From the NCBI RefSeq assembly GCF_003057745.1, contig NZ_QBJD02000018.1:26951-90950 (forward strand): a stretch of DNA of 64,000 nucleotides, given 5' to 3'. Made by a program: the position numbers and the translations under genes. Origin of the DNA: Enterobacter sp. RIT418. Lineage in GTDB: Bacteria > Pseudomonadota > Gammaproteobacteria > Enterobacterales > Enterobacteriaceae. Shown in pieces: positions 20,543-30,684 of this stretch; within the stretch, counting starts at the first letter, position 1, and every line of letters starts with the position of its first letter. The notes beneath the pieces are model-generated. The model saw only the letters and a list, made by a program, of their open reading frames with translations, ran no database searches and was not told where the DNA came from.

Positions 20543-21565
20543 TCAGTTAGTGATCGAAACCACAGTTTGCCGAATGGATACCGAATGACGCCGCACTAAA
20601 GTCGGCATAAAACAGTGCGTTGCGCCCCGATCCTGCAGCCCTGCCGCCCCCTGTAACGCCAGCTCTGTAGCCAGTTTCGCCATCGAAGCAATCGGGTAGC
20701 GCACCGTCGTCAGCTGCGGGTCGGTGTAACGGGCAATGGGGATGTCGTCAAAACCGATCAGCGACAAATGCTGCGGCACCACAATGCCGTTATCCTTCAG
20801 CGCGGTGAGCGCCCCTGCCGCCATGCTGTCGTTGTAGGCAAAAACGGCCGTCAGCTGCAGGTTGCGGCCCAGCAGCTCTACCATCGCCGCCTCGCCCCCC
20901 TGCATGTCCGGCGTACCGGTTCCCGTCCAGCTCTCAAGCGGCGTGATGCCGTGCTCTTTCAGGGCGGTTTGCCACCCCTCGCGGCGCATGTCATCGTCTT
21001 CGATACGGTGGCTGGAGGCCAGATATCCGACGCGCTGATGTCCGTTGTTGATCAGCATCCGCGTCGCCATCATCGCGCCGCTGACGTTGTCCAGCCCCAC
21101 GCAGCGGTGCGCGTAGCCGGGCACGATGCGGTTGATCAGCACCATGCCGGGGATCTGCTCCATAAAGCCGGAGAGCTCTTCGTCGCTAAGGGCTTTTGAG
21201 TGGACGATCAGGGCGTTACAGCGCTGGCGAATCAGCACCTCAATGGCATGCCGCTCTTTTTCAGCCTCGTGGTAGCTGTTGCCGATCAGCACGTACTTTC
21301 CGTGCTGCTGGGCAACAACGTCCACCGCCTTAACCAGCGCGCCGAAAAAGGCGTCGGAAACGTCCATCACCACCACGCCAATGGTATCGCTCACCTGCGT
21401 GGCCAGCGCCTGCGCGTTGGCGTTGGGCCGATAGCCCAGCTGCGAAACGGCTTTCATCACGGTTTCGCGGGTTTCAGGGCTGACGAGCGCGCTGTTGTTC
21501 AGCACGCGAGAAACGGTAGCAACGGAAACGCCCGCCAGACGGGCGACGTCACGAATGGTGATCAT
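20543..21565 (-). CDS. galS: GalS, galactose isorepressor
   Basis: LacI-family DNA-binding repressor of the mgl operon and of itself, inactivated by galactose. 340 residues (E. coli 346). The start is the ATG at 21565 ([20 protein letters not shown]), giving the helix-turn-helix at the very N-terminus; an in-frame ATG three codons earlier sits too close to the AAGGA. A hinge helix and the periplasmic-binding-protein-like sensor domain follow ([16 protein letters not shown] onwards). Its own promoter carries the same CRP-plus-operator arrangement as mglB. Confidence 0.95.
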   Translation of the reverse strand: MITIRDVARLAGVSVATVSRVLNNSALVSPETRETVMKAVSQLGYRPNANAQALATQVSDTIGVVVMDVSDAFFGALVKAVDVVAQQHGKYVLIGNSYHEAEKERHAIEVLIRQRCNALIVHSKALSDEELSGFMEQIPGMVLINRIVPGYAHRCVGLDNVSGAMMATRMLINNGHQRVGYLASSHRIEDDDMRREGWQTALKEHGITPLESWTGTGTPDMQGGEAAMVELLGRNLQLTAVFAYNDSMAAGALTALKDNGIVVPQHLSLIGFDDIPIARYTDPQLTTVRYPIASMAKLATELALQGAAGLQDRGATHCFMPTLVRRHSVSIRQTVVSITN

Positions 21566-21627
21566 ATTCACCATCCTTAAAAGAATTGCAGCAACGCACG
21601 GACACCCCCTGTGTTTAGCAAGGAGGC

Positions 21628-21690
21628 TATTCTGGCAGCACGAGAAAAGGGACTGCGTGAAGAAGCTCACACAGATGAAAACGCTTACAT
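21628..21690 (-). promoter_or_regulatory. galS promoter: GalS operator, CRP site
   Basis: The plus strand shows ATGAAAACGCTTACAT (21675-21690), nearly the same operator as at mglB, 3 bp from a CRP site CGTGA-AGAAGC-TCACA (21656-21671). A possible -10 (AGAATA) lies at 21633-21628, giving a start near 21622 and CRP at -41.5. This implies CRP activation and GalS autorepression. Confidence 0.7.
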
Positions 21691-21720
21691 CCGTTTTGTT
21701 AATGATTGTGATCCAGATCG

Positions 21721-22878
21721 TTATCTGGATGTATTACGCAATGATACACCCGCAGCACGCGCGGTTAATTGCCGCCACGCCCACTCCAGCGGCCCCTGGC
21801 GGAAATAGCGCAGCCAGAAAACGGAAAACAGCACGTTAACAATCCAGACAGGAATAACGAACGCCAGCAGCGCAAGCCGGTTGAATTTCATAAAGAGGCC
21901 GAATTGATAAAACAGGGTGGTGCAAATCAGCGTTTGCAGAATGTAATTGCTTAACGCCATGCGGCCCACGCAGGCCACGGCAGCCACCGCGCGCAGGCGG
22001 GACAGCTGCGGCCAGAAGCCGTACATCAGCGCCGCGTAGCCTATCGTCTGGAACGGGGCGCTTAGCTCGCGCGGAGCCTGAAGCAAAAACGCGCACCAGC
22101 GATAGTCCCAGTGAAGATGCCATTGCGCTATCACCGCCGGAAGATTGATCAGCACGCCGAGCAGCACCAGCCCCGCGCCGACGCGACGGTAGTGCCGCAG
22201 GCTAAATTCCCCCTTCAGCCAGCCGGTGCGCATCAGGGATGCGCCCATCAGCATCATCCCCGCAAGCTGCCAGCCGTACTGCGCGCCGAGCGCCAGAAGA
22301 TTATCCCCCAGCATATCCGCGCGGTTGCTTATCGCTTCCGTTCCACCCTTCAGCTTCCAGAACTGTTCATACTGGAGGTTGGCGGCGTCCGGGACCCACG
22401 AGCGGTTCGTTGCATCACCTGAAATCAGCCCAAGCAGCAGCAATACGCCAAGCCCCATGACGTAAAGCATTACGCCGGTGTTAAACAGGCTTTTGACGCT
22501 GTGCGCATCGCGTATCAGGCGCCAGCAAATCAGCCCTACCAGGCCGTAGGCCAGCAGAATATCCCCGTCCCAGAAGAACAGGCCATGAATAAACCCGAGG
22601 ATGACCAGCAGCGTCAGGCGCGACTGGATCCAGCGCGTGCCCCGCTTGAGCAAAAGCTGCAGGCCCGCGCCAAACAGCAGCGCGAAGAGCGTCAGGAATT
22701 TGACCTGCGCAAAGAGATCGAGCACCGCCCACGTCCAGGCATCGCTGGGGGTGATGTCGCCATACCAGGCGGGATTAAGATAGGCGGCCTTTGGCAAACC
22801 AAAGGCGCTGATATTCAGCAGCAGGATACCGAGAATGGCGACGCCGCGAACAAAATCGAGCGTGACGTTTCGCTCCAT
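21721..22878 (-). CDS. yeiB: YeiB, DUF418 membrane protein
   Basis: Predicted polytopic inner-membrane protein, 385 residues as in E. coli. The N-terminal segment [17 protein letters not shown] is the family signature near 8-24; the DUF418 domain occupies the C-terminal third, including [13 protein letters not shown]. About ten hydrophobic segments. Function unknown; related to acyltransferase-3-like membrane proteins. It follows folE by 18 nt on the same strand, so the two probably form an operon. Confidence 0.92.
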   Translation of the reverse strand: MERNVTLDFVRGVAILGILLLNISAFGLPKAAYLNPAWYGDITPSDAWTWAVLDLFAQVKFLTLFALLFGAGLQLLLKRGTRWIQSRLTLLVILGFIHGLFFWDGDILLAYGLVGLICWRLIRDAHSVKSLFNTGVMLYVMGLGVLLLLGLISGDATNRSWVPDAANLQYEQFWKLKGGTEAISNRADMLGDNLLALGAQYGWQLAGMMLMGASLMRTGWLKGEFSLRHYRRVGAGLVLLGVLINLPAVIAQWHLHWDYRWCAFLLQAPRELSAPFQTIGYAALMYGFWPQLSRLRAVAAVACVGRMALSNYILQTLICTTLFYQFGLFMKFNRLALLAFVIPVWIVNVLFSVFWLRYFRQGPLEWAWRQLTARAAGVSLRNTSR

Positions 22879-22896
22879 GGTCCCTGCCCTGTCTGA

Positions 22897-23565
22897 TTAG
22901 TTGTGGTGTCGCACCGCGCGCAGAAATTCCTGGCGGGTATTCTGGCTCGACTTAAACAGCCCACCCAGCGAGGTGGTAGTAGTGGCGCTGGTCGCATCGC
23001 GCACGCCGCGCGCCTTCACGCAGTAGTGCACCGCGTCGATAGAGACCGCCACGTTGTTGGTGCCCAGCAGCGTTTGCAGCGCCGTCAGGATCTGCTGCGT
23101 CAGGCGCTCCTGCACCTGCGGACGCTGGGCGAAGAACTGCACGATGCGGTTAATTTTGGACAGGCCAATCACCGTATCTTTTGGAATGTAGGCCACGGTC
23201 GCTTTGCCGTCGATGGTGACGAAGTGGTGTTCACAGGTGCTGGTGAGCGTGATGTCGCGCACCGTGACCATCTCATCGACCTTCATCTTGTTTTCGATGA
23301 CGGTGATTTTCGGGAAATTAGCGTAATCCAGGCCGGAGAAGATCTCATCGACGTACATTTTCGCGATGCGATGCGGCGTCTCCATCAGGCTGTCGTCGCT
23401 CAGATCGAGATTCAGCAGCTGCATGATCTCGGTCATATGCCCGGCGATAAGGCGCTTGCGGGTTTCATTATCCAAATCCTGAACCGGCGGACGCAGCGGC
23501 GTTTCAAGACCGCGCGCAACCAGCGCTTCATGGACCAGGGCAGCTTCTTTACTGAGTGATGACAT
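22897..23565 (-). CDS. folE: FolE, GTP cyclohydrolase I
   Basis: Cytoplasmic zinc enzyme that converts GTP to 7,8-dihydroneopterin triphosphate, the first step of tetrahydrofolate and queuosine precursor synthesis. 222 residues, same as E. coli; the start is the ATG at 23565 ([15 protein letters not shown]). Zinc ligands Cys111 and His114 (STCEHHF) and Cys182 (HYCVKARG) are all present. yeiB follows closely. Confidence 0.97.
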   Translation of the reverse strand: MSSLSKEAALVHEALVARGLETPLRPPVQDLDNETRKRLIAGHMTEIMQLLNLDLSDDSLMETPHRIAKMYVDEIFSGLDYANFPKITVIENKMKVDEMVTVRDITLTSTCEHHFVTIDGKATVAYIPKDTVIGLSKINRIVQFFAQRPQVQERLTQQILTALQTLLGTNNVAVSIDAVHYCVKARGVRDATSATTTTSLGGLFKSSQNTRQEFLRAVRHHN

Positions 23566-23667
23566 TCTTTTCTCCTGCAGGTGTGGCGTCTTTTGCCCTC
23601 GTTGTGGCAAAAGTGTGCGCTCATTGTGCGTGAGGCGGCGCACATAATCCAGTATTCACGGCGATAA

Positions 23668-24816
23668 TTATTGCAATCGCTGCTGCCTTTCGGGCTGACG
23701 GTTCCAGACCAACGCCCCGCCGATAAACAGCGCGAGGCCAGCCAGACCCAGCGCCGGCTCCAGCCGGTGCGTGAGCCAGGTGGAGAGCGCGGAGGTCATT
23801 GGGCCAACCAGCTGCCCGATGGCGTAACCGGTGGTCAACAGCCCCGCCATATAGCGGGTATGCTCGGGCGCCAGCTCGCGGCCATACAGCAATGAAAGCT
23901 GCACGGCGCAGAGGAAACCGCCGCCGACCAGCAGCCCGCCGGTCAGCAAACCGCCAATTCCAGGCAGCAGCCAGGCGGCCAACACGCCGATGCCCTGAAG
24001 CCAGAGCACGATCGCCAGCCTGCGGTTGGACGTTGAGGTATGCCGCAGCGCGATGCTCAGCGCAATCCCCAGCACGGCGGCGGCGCCGAAGAGCGGCCAG
24101 ACGAACTGGGCAAAGAGGCTGCCGGGAAAACGGGCGACCGCCATCTGCGATAAAAACGTGGCCGGAAGGATATAGCCAAACCCGGCCAGGCTGTAGCTCC
24201 ACACCAGCCTTTTTAGGTCAGGCGTGAGGTGCAGCGGCTCGGGGGCCGTTCCCGGGCGATGTAGCTGGCCCGCCCGCGGCAGATAGCGCGCCACGACGGC
24301 GATCAGCACCAGCGCCAGCACGCCGTAGATTTGCCACGCGGCGCCGGCGGAGAGCGATCTGGCCTGAATATAGACCGCGAGCAGCCCGCTCAGGGCGATG
24401 CCTGCCCCCGGCCCGGCGAAGACCGCCGCGCTCAGCCCCGGCTTGCCCAGCTGCCCAAGGCGCTCGTTGGTCCAGGCGGCGATCAGCACCATCGACCAGC
24501 CGCTCATGCAGCCAATCACAAAGCGCAGAAGCCCGTGCACAACGGCGTTATCCGCCGCCGCGGACAGCAGCGTCAGCGCGACGGCCCCGATAATGCCGAG
24601 CCACAGCCGCGCTTCGACAAAGCGATGGGCGCGCATGGCGTCCCAGGCGCCCGCCAGATAGCCAAGGTAGTTCATCGCGGCCACCAGGCCCGCGCTGGTC
24701 AGGGTGAGCTGCCCGGCGGCAATCATCAGTGGAACCTGAGGCGTAAAGGCAAATCGCCCTATCCCCATCGCCACCACCAGAACCACGAAGCCGCTCAGGG
24801 CAATACGCAACGCCAT
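23668..24816 (-). CDS. YbfB/YjiJ-family MFS transporter
   Basis: Inner-membrane major-facilitator protein, 382 residues, with about 12 hydrophobic segments. The N-terminal GIGRFAFTPQVPLMI near 18-32 and GYLAGAWDAMR near 52-62 are typical of the YbfB/YjiJ group, whose substrates are mostly unknown. It lies between folE and yeiG, which are neighbours in E. coli K-12, so it is an insertion relative to that order. It is divergent from yeiG across 137 nt. Substrate not inferable; very high GC (Ala/Leu/Gly-rich) is in line with its membrane nature. Confidence 0.82.
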   Translation of the reverse strand: MALRIALSGFVVLVVAMGIGRFAFTPQVPLMIAAGQLTLTSAGLVAAMNYLGYLAGAWDAMRAHRFVEARLWLGIIGAVALTLLSAAADNAVVHGLLRFVIGCMSGWSMVLIAAWTNERLGQLGKPGLSAAVFAGPGAGIALSGLLAVYIQARSLSAGAAWQIYGVLALVLIAVVARYLPRAGQLHRPGTAPEPLHLTPDLKRLVWSYSLAGFGYILPATFLSQMAVARFPGSLFAQFVWPLFGAAAVLGIALSIALRHTSTSNRRLAIVLWLQGIGVLAAWLLPGIGGLLTGGLLVGGGFLCAVQLSLLYGRELAPEHTRYMAGLLTTGYAIGQLVGPMTSALSTWLTHRLEPALGLAGLALFIGGALVWNRQPERQQRLQ

Positions 24817-24953
24817 GACCTTTCCAATTGTTAAAAATAAGTTAACTGATGATGCAACATCCTTGCGCCCGACGAAAGTGAAAGTTACTCACAGGCCAAT
24901 GAAAACTCTGTATTATTGATTTAACAAATAGTCATCCGTAAAAGGAGCCCTGC

Positions 24954-25787
24954 ATGGAACTGCTCGAAGAGCACCGTTGTTTTGAAGGACGACAGCAGCG
25001 CTGGCGCCACGACTCCAGCACGCTTAACTGTGCCATGACGTTCAGCATTTTCCTGCCGCCTGAAGCCGGAGCGAAGCCGCCCGTCCTGTACTGGCTGTCA
25101 GGCCTGACCTGCAACGACGAAAATTTCACCACCAAGGCGGGCGCGCAGCGCATCGCGGCCGAGCTGGGCATCGCGCTGGTGATGCCGGATACCAGCCCGC
25201 GCGGTGACGACGTTGCCGACGACGCCGGTTACGACCTTGGAAAAGGCGCCGGTTTTTACCTCAACGCCAGCCAGCAGCCGTGGGCGACGCATTACCGCAT
25301 GTATGACTACGTCCGTGACGAACTGCCTGCGCTGGTTCAGGCCGAGTTTAACGTGGGCGATCGCTGCGCCATCAGCGGGCACTCGATGGGCGGACACGGG
25401 GCGCTGATCCTGGCCTTGAAAAATCCGGGGAAATTTACCAGCGTATCGGCTTTTGCGCCGATCGTGAACCCGACGCAGGTGCCGTGGGGGCAAAAGGCAT
25501 TCACAAACTATCTGGGTGAAGACACAGAAAAATGGCGGGAATGGGACAGCTGCGCGCTGATGCTGGCCAGCCGTGAAGACGATGCAATCCCAACGCTTAT
25601 CGACCAGGGCGATGCGGATCAGTTCCTCGCCGCGCAGCTTCAGCCCGCGGTGCTTGCCGAAGCCGCGCGCCAGAAAAACTGGCCGCTGACGCTGCGCATC
25701 CAGCCGGGATACGATCACAGCTACTTTTTCATCGCCTCGTTTATTGAGGATCATCTCCGCTTCCACGCGGCGCATTTGCTGCGGTAA
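24954..25787 (+). CDS. yeiG: YeiG, S-formylglutathione hydrolase
   Basis: Cytosolic esterase that releases formate from S-formylglutathione in the glutathione route of formaldehyde detoxification; it also acts on other short acyl esters. 277 residues. Alpha/beta hydrolase fold with nucleophile Ser144 in GHSMGG, Asp222 in DQGDADQF and His255 in GYDHSYFF completing the triad; the substrate-site motif [10 protein letters not shown] is near 49-58. It is preceded by AAAGGAGCC and stands alone; FrmA is not encoded nearby. Confidence 0.94.
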   Translation: MELLEEHRCFEGRQQRWRHDSSTLNCAMTFSIFLPPEAGAKPPVLYWLSGLTCNDENFTTKAGAQRIAAELGIALVMPDTSPRGDDVADDAGYDLGKGAGFYLNASQQPWATHYRMYDYVRDELPALVQAEFNVGDRCAISGHSMGGHGALILALKNPGKFTSVSAFAPIVNPTQVPWGQKAFTNYLGEDTEKWREWDSCALMLASREDDAIPTLIDQGDADQFLAAQLQPAVLAEAARQKNWPLTLRIQPGYDHSYFFIASFIEDHLRFHAAHLLR

Positions 25788-25800
25788 GTGCGGCGGGTCT

Positions 25801-25880
25801 CGCCCGGTGGCGCTTCGCTTACCGGGCCTACAAATTTGTGCTATTGAGTAGGCCGGGTAAGGCGAAGCCGCCGCCCGGCA
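25801..25880. repeat. Paired REP elements (BIME) after yeiG
   Basis: Two REP units in opposite orientation: GCCCGGTGGCGCTTCGCTTA then CCGGGCCTAC (25801-25831), and its inverse beginning GTAGGCCGGGTAAGGCGAAG (25848-25880), separated by 16 nt. It fills the gap between convergent yeiG and cirA. BIMEs bind DNA gyrase or IHF and stabilise upstream mRNA. Confidence 0.85.
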
Positions 25881-25890
25881 CATTACGCAA

Positions 25891-27861
25891 TCAGAACTTA
25901 TAATCCACGCCCACGAAGTAGCGGCGGCCGTCTTCGGTATAGCTGTAGTCATCGCGGCTGAGATCTTTATCCAGCAGGTTCTGCACGCCGGCGCGCAGCT
26001 TCACGCTTTTTGTTGCCTGCCACGCCGCGCCCGTATTCCAGACTACGTAGCCGCCCGGCGTCGCCGCACCGGAGGTCACCGCGCGTTTCTCACCGGTGTA
26101 GTTTCCCTGAACGTAGAACGACCAGTCCTGCGTCGCCTGCCAGTCTACGGTGCCGTTCGCCGTGTGGAACGGCAGCTCGGACAGCGGCTTGTTCCCGCCG
26201 TTGCTGATGTCGCGACCGTCGTTGTAGGTGTAGTTCAGCGTCACCTTCCAGTCTTCGGCAACCGGGAACTTCAGCTCGGTTTCCACCCCGCGGATGCGCG
26301 CCTTATTGACGTTGTAATAGCGGAAGATAGGTTCCCCGTCGGCGTTCAGGCCCACGTAGTTCGGGTAGCCTTTTGCCTGATCGACGCTCGCCGTGCGGTT
26401 GACGCTGATACGATCATCCACGTTGTTCTGGAAGGTAGTGATGCTGGCCTGTACGCCCTCTAACCAGCCCTCTTCGCCGCTGTAGTAGAGGCCAAACTCG
26501 AAGCTTTCGCTGGTTTCCGGCTTCAGGTCCGGGTTACCGACAATTTGACAGGCGCCGCGGCAGGAGTTGGACACCCAGTCCGGGCTAAGCTGCAGCAGCG
26601 ACGGCGCTTTAAACGCGGTTGCCCAGCCTCCTTTCACCGTCACGGTATCCGTCGCGTTATACACCAGGTAAGCACGCGGGCTCCAGTGGTCGCCGTAGGT
26701 TTCATGGTCATCCATGCGGATGCCGGTGGTCAGCGCCAGCGGTTCAAAGATACGCCACTCATCTTCCAGGAACAGCGCGTACTGGCTTGCTGACGTATTG
26801 CTGCTGGAGCCACCCGTCATGTTTATAGGGTCTTTCAGCTTGTCGTGACGCCATTCGCCGCCGAACGTCAGCATCTGGTTGATTTCGCCCAGCGGCAGCA
26901 CGTATTTGCCATCAACGGCGTTGCTCTCGGAGGTGATAGCGCTGCTGTTGCCGGGGTTTTTGTTATCCACTTTTTCGCCGTAGAACTTCAGCTCGCTGTT
27001 GCCTACGCCCCAGCGGCCATTGTGGCTCAGGGAATAGTTCTGACGCTCAAGGCGGTTTTTATCAAGAGAATCCGAATCGCGATCCTGACGGTCAAAGCCG
27101 TAGCCCGCGGTGAAGTCGTGGTCTTCCGTCGGCGTCCACGCAAACTCTACGTTCGCATCGCGGCTGGTAAAACCTTCGATGCGCGGCGTTTGGCCGCTGG
27201 CGTCGCTGGATGATTTTTGCTGGTCGTCTTTTTCACGCTTTGAGACGCTGCCGTAGGCCTTCAGCCCCAGCACGCCGTCCACCAGCGGTCCGCTGGTAAA
27301 GAACTGGCCGCTATGGGTGTCGCCGCGATCGCGATGCTCCTGAATCGTGCTGTCGGCGCTCAGGGCTCCCGTCCACTTCTGGCCGATTTTTTTGGTGATG
27401 ATGTTCACCACGCCGCCCAGGGCGTCGGAACCGTAGAGGGAGGACATGGGTCCGCGAACCACTTCGATGCGCTCGATCGCATCCACCGGCACCCAGTTCA
27501 GGTCAAAATCGTTATGGCGAAACACGGCGTTACGCGAGCTTACGCGTTTGCCATCGACCAGAATCAGCGTATAGCTGCTGTCCAGACCGCGAATACTTAC
27601 CCCTTTTCGGTTGTCCCCTTCGTTCGTCAGCTGTACGCCGGGCACGTCCCGCAACACATCTTTGAGGTTCTGAACGGGCTTACGATGCAAATCTTCCTGA
27701 GTAATGACGCTAATACTCGCCGGTGCATCCTTCAGGTTTTGCTCGGTAGCCGCTGCCGTTACAACCATTGTGTCGCCGGATTCTGCTGCGATGACAGGCA
27801 GAGCGAGGGACATTGCAGACGCGCAGAGTCCTCCCCTGACGATGGGATTCAACCTAAACAT
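25891..27861 (-). CDS. cirA: CirA, TonB-dependent catecholate siderophore receptor
   Basis: Outer-membrane receptor that imports monomeric catechol-iron complexes and serves as entry route for colicin I and catechol-antibiotic conjugates. 656 residues (E. coli 663). Signal peptide of about 25 residues (ending LPVIA), a TonB box (DTMVVTA near 29-35), a plug domain ([13 protein letters not shown]...[16 protein letters not shown]) and a 22-strand barrel that ends in phenylalanine (GVDYKF). A Fur box lies about 120 nt upstream, so expression is iron-repressed. It is a single gene, convergent with yeiG. Confidence 0.95.
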   Translation of the reverse strand: MFRLNPIVRGGLCASAMSLALPVIAAESGDTMVVTAAATEQNLKDAPASISVITQEDLHRKPVQNLKDVLRDVPGVQLTNEGDNRKGVSIRGLDSSYTLILVDGKRVSSRNAVFRHNDFDLNWVPVDAIERIEVVRGPMSSLYGSDALGGVVNIITKKIGQKWTGALSADSTIQEHRDRGDTHSGQFFTSGPLVDGVLGLKAYGSVSKREKDDQQKSSSDASGQTPRIEGFTSRDANVEFAWTPTEDHDFTAGYGFDRQDRDSDSLDKNRLERQNYSLSHNGRWGVGNSELKFYGEKVDNKNPGNSSAITSESNAVDGKYVLPLGEINQMLTFGGEWRHDKLKDPINMTGGSSSNTSASQYALFLEDEWRIFEPLALTTGIRMDDHETYGDHWSPRAYLVYNATDTVTVKGGWATAFKAPSLLQLSPDWVSNSCRGACQIVGNPDLKPETSESFEFGLYYSGEEGWLEGVQASITTFQNNVDDRISVNRTASVDQAKGYPNYVGLNADGEPIFRYYNVNKARIRGVETELKFPVAEDWKVTLNYTYNDGRDISNGGNKPLSELPFHTANGTVDWQATQDWSFYVQGNYTGEKRAVTSGAATPGGYVVWNTGAAWQATKSVKLRAGVQNLLDKDLSRDDYSYTEDGRRYFVGVDYKF

Positions 27862-27981
27862 TCCATTTCTCCATGAGGTAAATACAGCTAAATCAAATCA
27901 TTACTGCTCACAGTGCTTTGCACCCCGCCCGCTTCTTCGGCAGGTCGGTCATCTTCTACAAATTTTCGTAACGATAAAGCA

Positions 27982-28000
27982 AACGATAACTATTATCAAT
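27982..28000 (-). promoter_or_regulatory. Fur box upstream of cirA
   Basis: On the minus strand ATTGATAATAGTTATCGTT matches the 7-1-7 Fur motif (TGATAAT-N-ATTATCA) at 12 of 14 positions. It lies 121 nt before the cirA start codon in a very AT-rich stretch. Fur control of cirA is established in E. coli. Confidence 0.75.
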
Positions 28001-28042
28001 TGAATTGTTAAAAAATATATCTGCACTGCACAGTGTGGAGAC

Positions 28043-28070
28043 AAAAAAAAGCCCGCTCAAATGAGCGGGC
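28043..28070 (-). terminator. Terminator of lysP
   Basis: On the minus strand GCCCGCTCA-TT-TGAGCGGGC is followed by eight T residues, a textbook intrinsic terminator 20 nt past the lysP stop. Confidence 0.9.
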
Positions 28071-28090
28071 CAGAAAGAGAGGAAGTGCGG

Positions 28091-29560
28091 TTATTGTTTA
28101 AATCGTTTCGGAAATTCCATTTCGCTGTAACGAACGAAGTGCGTGCCTTTCACCAGCTTGTAGCCAAACCAGATGACGAGGAACAGCGGAATACCGATGT
28201 AGGTCGCCATCACGCCGCCCCAGTCGATGGTGTCAGACAGGAAGGCCTCGTAGTTCTGCCCCAAAGTAATAATCAGACACAGAACGAAGGCAAAAATCGG
28301 CCCCAGCGGGAAGAACCCGGAGCGGTACGGCAGGTTGTTAATATCATGGCCCTGCTTCACGTAGCCGCGGCGGAAGCGATAATGGCTGATGGCAATCCCA
28401 AGCCAGGCGATAAAGCCCGTCATGCCCGAGGTGTTCAGCAGCCACAGGTATACCGTCTGGTTGCCGAACATGGAGGTCAGGAAACACAGGCCCGCGATGA
28501 CGGTCGTGGCGTACAGCGCGTTGCGCGGCACCCCGCCGCGAGACAGCCTGGCGAAAATACGCGGCGCTTTACCGTCGCAGGCCAGGGTGTACAGCATGCG
28601 GGTTGAGGCGTACATGCCTGAGTTACCCGCAGACAGCACCGCCGTCAGGATAACCGCATTCATGACCGCCGCCGCAGACAGCAGGCCGGCGTGCTGGAAC
28701 ACCAGCGTGAACGGGCTAACGCTGATGTCCTTCACATCGTTGCGCAGCAGGCTTGGGTCGGTATAAGGGATGATCAGGCTGATGATCAGAATAGCGAACA
28801 CGTAGAACAGCAGGATACGCCAGAACACCTGACGCACCGCGCGCGGGATATTCTTCTCTGGATTTTCAGATTCACCGGCCGCGATGCCGATAAGCTCGGT
28901 GCCCTGGAAGGAGAAGCCGACGATCATCGCCACGCCAATCATCGCCGAGAAGCCCCCGGCAAACGGCGCATCGTCAATCGTCCAGTTGCTCCATCCCGCA
29001 GGTTCAGCGCCTTTGAAAATACCAACGATCATCGCCACACCGACCACGATAAAGATGATGACGGTTGCCACTTTTATCAAAGAGAACCAGTATTCCGCCT
29101 CGCCAAAACCGCGCACGGAGATGTAGTTGAGCAGGAAGATCACGGCGAGGAACAGCGCGCTCCAGATCCAGCCTGGCGTATCCGGGAACCACCAGGTCAT
29201 TACCAGCTGCGCGGCAACCAGGTCAACGGCAATCGTTACCGCCCAGTTATACCAGTAGTTCCAGCCCAGCGCGAAGCCGAAGCCTTCCTCAACGTATTTT
29301 TGACCATAGGTCGAGAACGAACCGGACACCGGCATATACGCCGCCAGCTCACCCAGGCTGGTCATCAGGAAGTACACCATCAGGCCAATCAGGATATAGG
29401 AAAAGAGTGCCCCGCCCGGGCCTGCTGCCGAAATTGTTGCGCCAGAGGCAACAAAAAGACCTGTACCGATCGATCCGCCAATGGCGATCATCGTCAGGTG
29501 ACGCGCCTTCAGTGCGCGACGTAGCGCGGGCGCTTCTGTGGTTTTAGTTTCTGAAACCAT
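28091..29560 (-). CDS. lysP: LysP, lysine-specific permease
   Basis: Inner-membrane lysine:proton symporter of the APC family, 489 residues as in E. coli. Start: ATG at 29560 (MVSETKTTEAPALRRALKAR). Twelve membrane segments; the substrate-site motif IAIGGSIGTGLFVASG is near 25-40. Besides transport, LysP holds the regulator CadC inactive when lysine is scarce (known from E. coli). In E. coli it is controlled by ArgP and leucine-responsive factors; no such site was assigned here. Confidence 0.96.
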   Translation of the reverse strand: MVSETKTTEAPALRRALKARHLTMIAIGGSIGTGLFVASGATISAAGPGGALFSYILIGLMVYFLMTSLGELAAYMPVSGSFSTYGQKYVEEGFGFALGWNYWYNWAVTIAVDLVAAQLVMTWWFPDTPGWIWSALFLAVIFLLNYISVRGFGEAEYWFSLIKVATVIIFIVVGVAMIVGIFKGAEPAGWSNWTIDDAPFAGGFSAMIGVAMIVGFSFQGTELIGIAAGESENPEKNIPRAVRQVFWRILLFYVFAILIISLIIPYTDPSLLRNDVKDISVSPFTLVFQHAGLLSAAAVMNAVILTAVLSAGNSGMYASTRMLYTLACDGKAPRIFARLSRGGVPRNALYATTVIAGLCFLTSMFGNQTVYLWLLNTSGMTGFIAWLGIAISHYRFRRGYVKQGHDINNLPYRSGFFPLGPIFAFVLCLIITLGQNYEAFLSDTIDWGGVMATYIGIPLFLVIWFGYKLVKGTHFVRYSEMEFPKRFKQ

Positions 29561-29680
29561 GTGAAAATGCTGTCCATTCAATAAATGAGGCGCGATTGTA
29601 GCAGACGATCCGCGTTCCTTCCGGCAGAAATGCACTGTTATAAGAGAGCTTCATGACTCGGCCAGGATTATAAGTAAACC

Positions 29681-29716
29681 CCTCACCCTGACCCTCTCCC
29701 CTGTGGGAAGAGGGGC
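29681..29716. repeat. REP-like intergenic element (CCCTCACCC type)
   Basis: CCCCTCACCCTGACCCTCTC followed by CCCTGTGGGAAGAGGG is the second copy of the repeat seen at 8217-8256. It abuts the yeiE stop, between yeiE and lysP. Confidence 0.6.
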
Positions 29717-29720
29717 GCCT

Positions 29721-30587
29721 TTACATCTCGCAGTAGCGCAGAAAACGCTGCAGCGAGCTGGAAAGGTGTTTCTGACGATGGTGGATGCACCACAGCGTGC
29801 GCACCAGCTTCGGCAGCGGCACCGGAATTTCAACCAGCGTTCCGCTTTCCAGCTGTTCAGCAATCACGCGGCGCGAAAGGCAGCTGATGCCCAGACCGTG
29901 GCGAACGGCGTGCTTGATCGCCTCCGAGTTGCCAAGCTCCATGCCCAGCTGGAACTGCGGCAGATGGGACAGCAGCAGGTAATCGACGATTTCTCGCGTG
30001 CCGGAGCCCTGTTCGCGCAGGATCCACTGGGCCTGCGCCAGCCGCTCCAGCGTCACCTCGCCCTGTAATAGGGAGGAGGCCGGAGAGGCAAACACCACCA
30101 GCTCGTCCTCCAGCCACGGCTCCGCGATGATATCGACGTTATGGCACGGCCCTTCAATGAGGCCAATATCCACGCGGAAATCGATCACCGCGTTGATCAC
30201 GTCCTGGCTGTTGCCGACGCTCATCTCCAGCGGCAGGGTCGGAAAATCCCGGCGGTAGCGGGCAATCACTTCCGGCAGGATGTAGTTGCCGATAGTGCTG
30301 CTGGCGAAAACGCGGATCGCGCCGTTGTCTTCCCGGAACAGCTGCTCAATTTCAATCGCCTGTTCAAGGAGCGCCAGCGCGCGCGGATAAAGCAGGCGGC
30401 CATGTTCGTTAACCACGAGCCGCTTCCCTACCCTGTCGAAAAGCTGAACCCCCAGCTGGCCTTCCAGATCGGTCAGCGCGGCGCTCACCGCAGACTGCGA
30501 AAGAGCCAGCATCTGGGATGCCTGGGTGGTCGACCCGCTCTTCAGCACTTCGGCGAACACTTCCAGCTGACGCAATGTAATGTGCAT
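29721..30587 (-). CDS. yeiE: YeiE, LysR-type regulator
   Basis: LysR-family transcription factor, 288 residues. The N-terminal winged helix-turn-helix begins [20 protein letters not shown]; the C-terminal effector domain includes [19 protein letters not shown]. Published work in Cronobacter and Salmonella links YeiE to sulfite sensing and sulfite tolerance. It is divergent from yeiH, and a 10+10-bp palindrome in the gap is a probable YeiE operator, so control of yeiH and of itself is inferred. Confidence 0.92.
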   Translation of the reverse strand: MHITLRQLEVFAEVLKSGSTTQASQMLALSQSAVSAALTDLEGQLGVQLFDRVGKRLVVNEHGRLLYPRALALLEQAIEIEQLFREDNGAIRVFASSTIGNYILPEVIARYRRDFPTLPLEMSVGNSQDVINAVIDFRVDIGLIEGPCHNVDIIAEPWLEDELVVFASPASSLLQGEVTLERLAQAQWILREQGSGTREIVDYLLLSHLPQFQLGMELGNSEAIKHAVRHGLGISCLSRRVIAEQLESGTLVEIPVPLPKLVRTLWCIHHRQKHLSSSLQRFLRYCEM

Positions 30588-30608
30588 GGTTGCTTACCAC
30601 TTATAAAG

Positions 30609-30632
30609 ATTGATTATAAATATATAATCAAT
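30609..30632. promoter_or_regulatory. Palindrome between yeiE and yeiH, candidate YeiE operator
   Basis: ATTGATTATA and TATAATCAAT form a perfect 10-bp inverted repeat around AATA. It lies 21 nt before the yeiE start and 52 nt before the yeiH start, and the spacing and AT-rich symmetry suit a LysR-type recognition box. It overlaps likely promoter sequence for both genes. Confidence 0.6.
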
Positions 30633-30684
30633 TTTATTTTTAAACCAGCGCGACGTAACCTTTAGCCAGACAAAGGAGAAGGTT

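Noticed and set aside
21707..21722. Second CRP-like site near galS (TGTGA-N6-TCGTT)
   Set aside because: Only one half-site is good, it overlaps the end of yeiB, and a better CRP site with correct spacing exists at 21656-21671.
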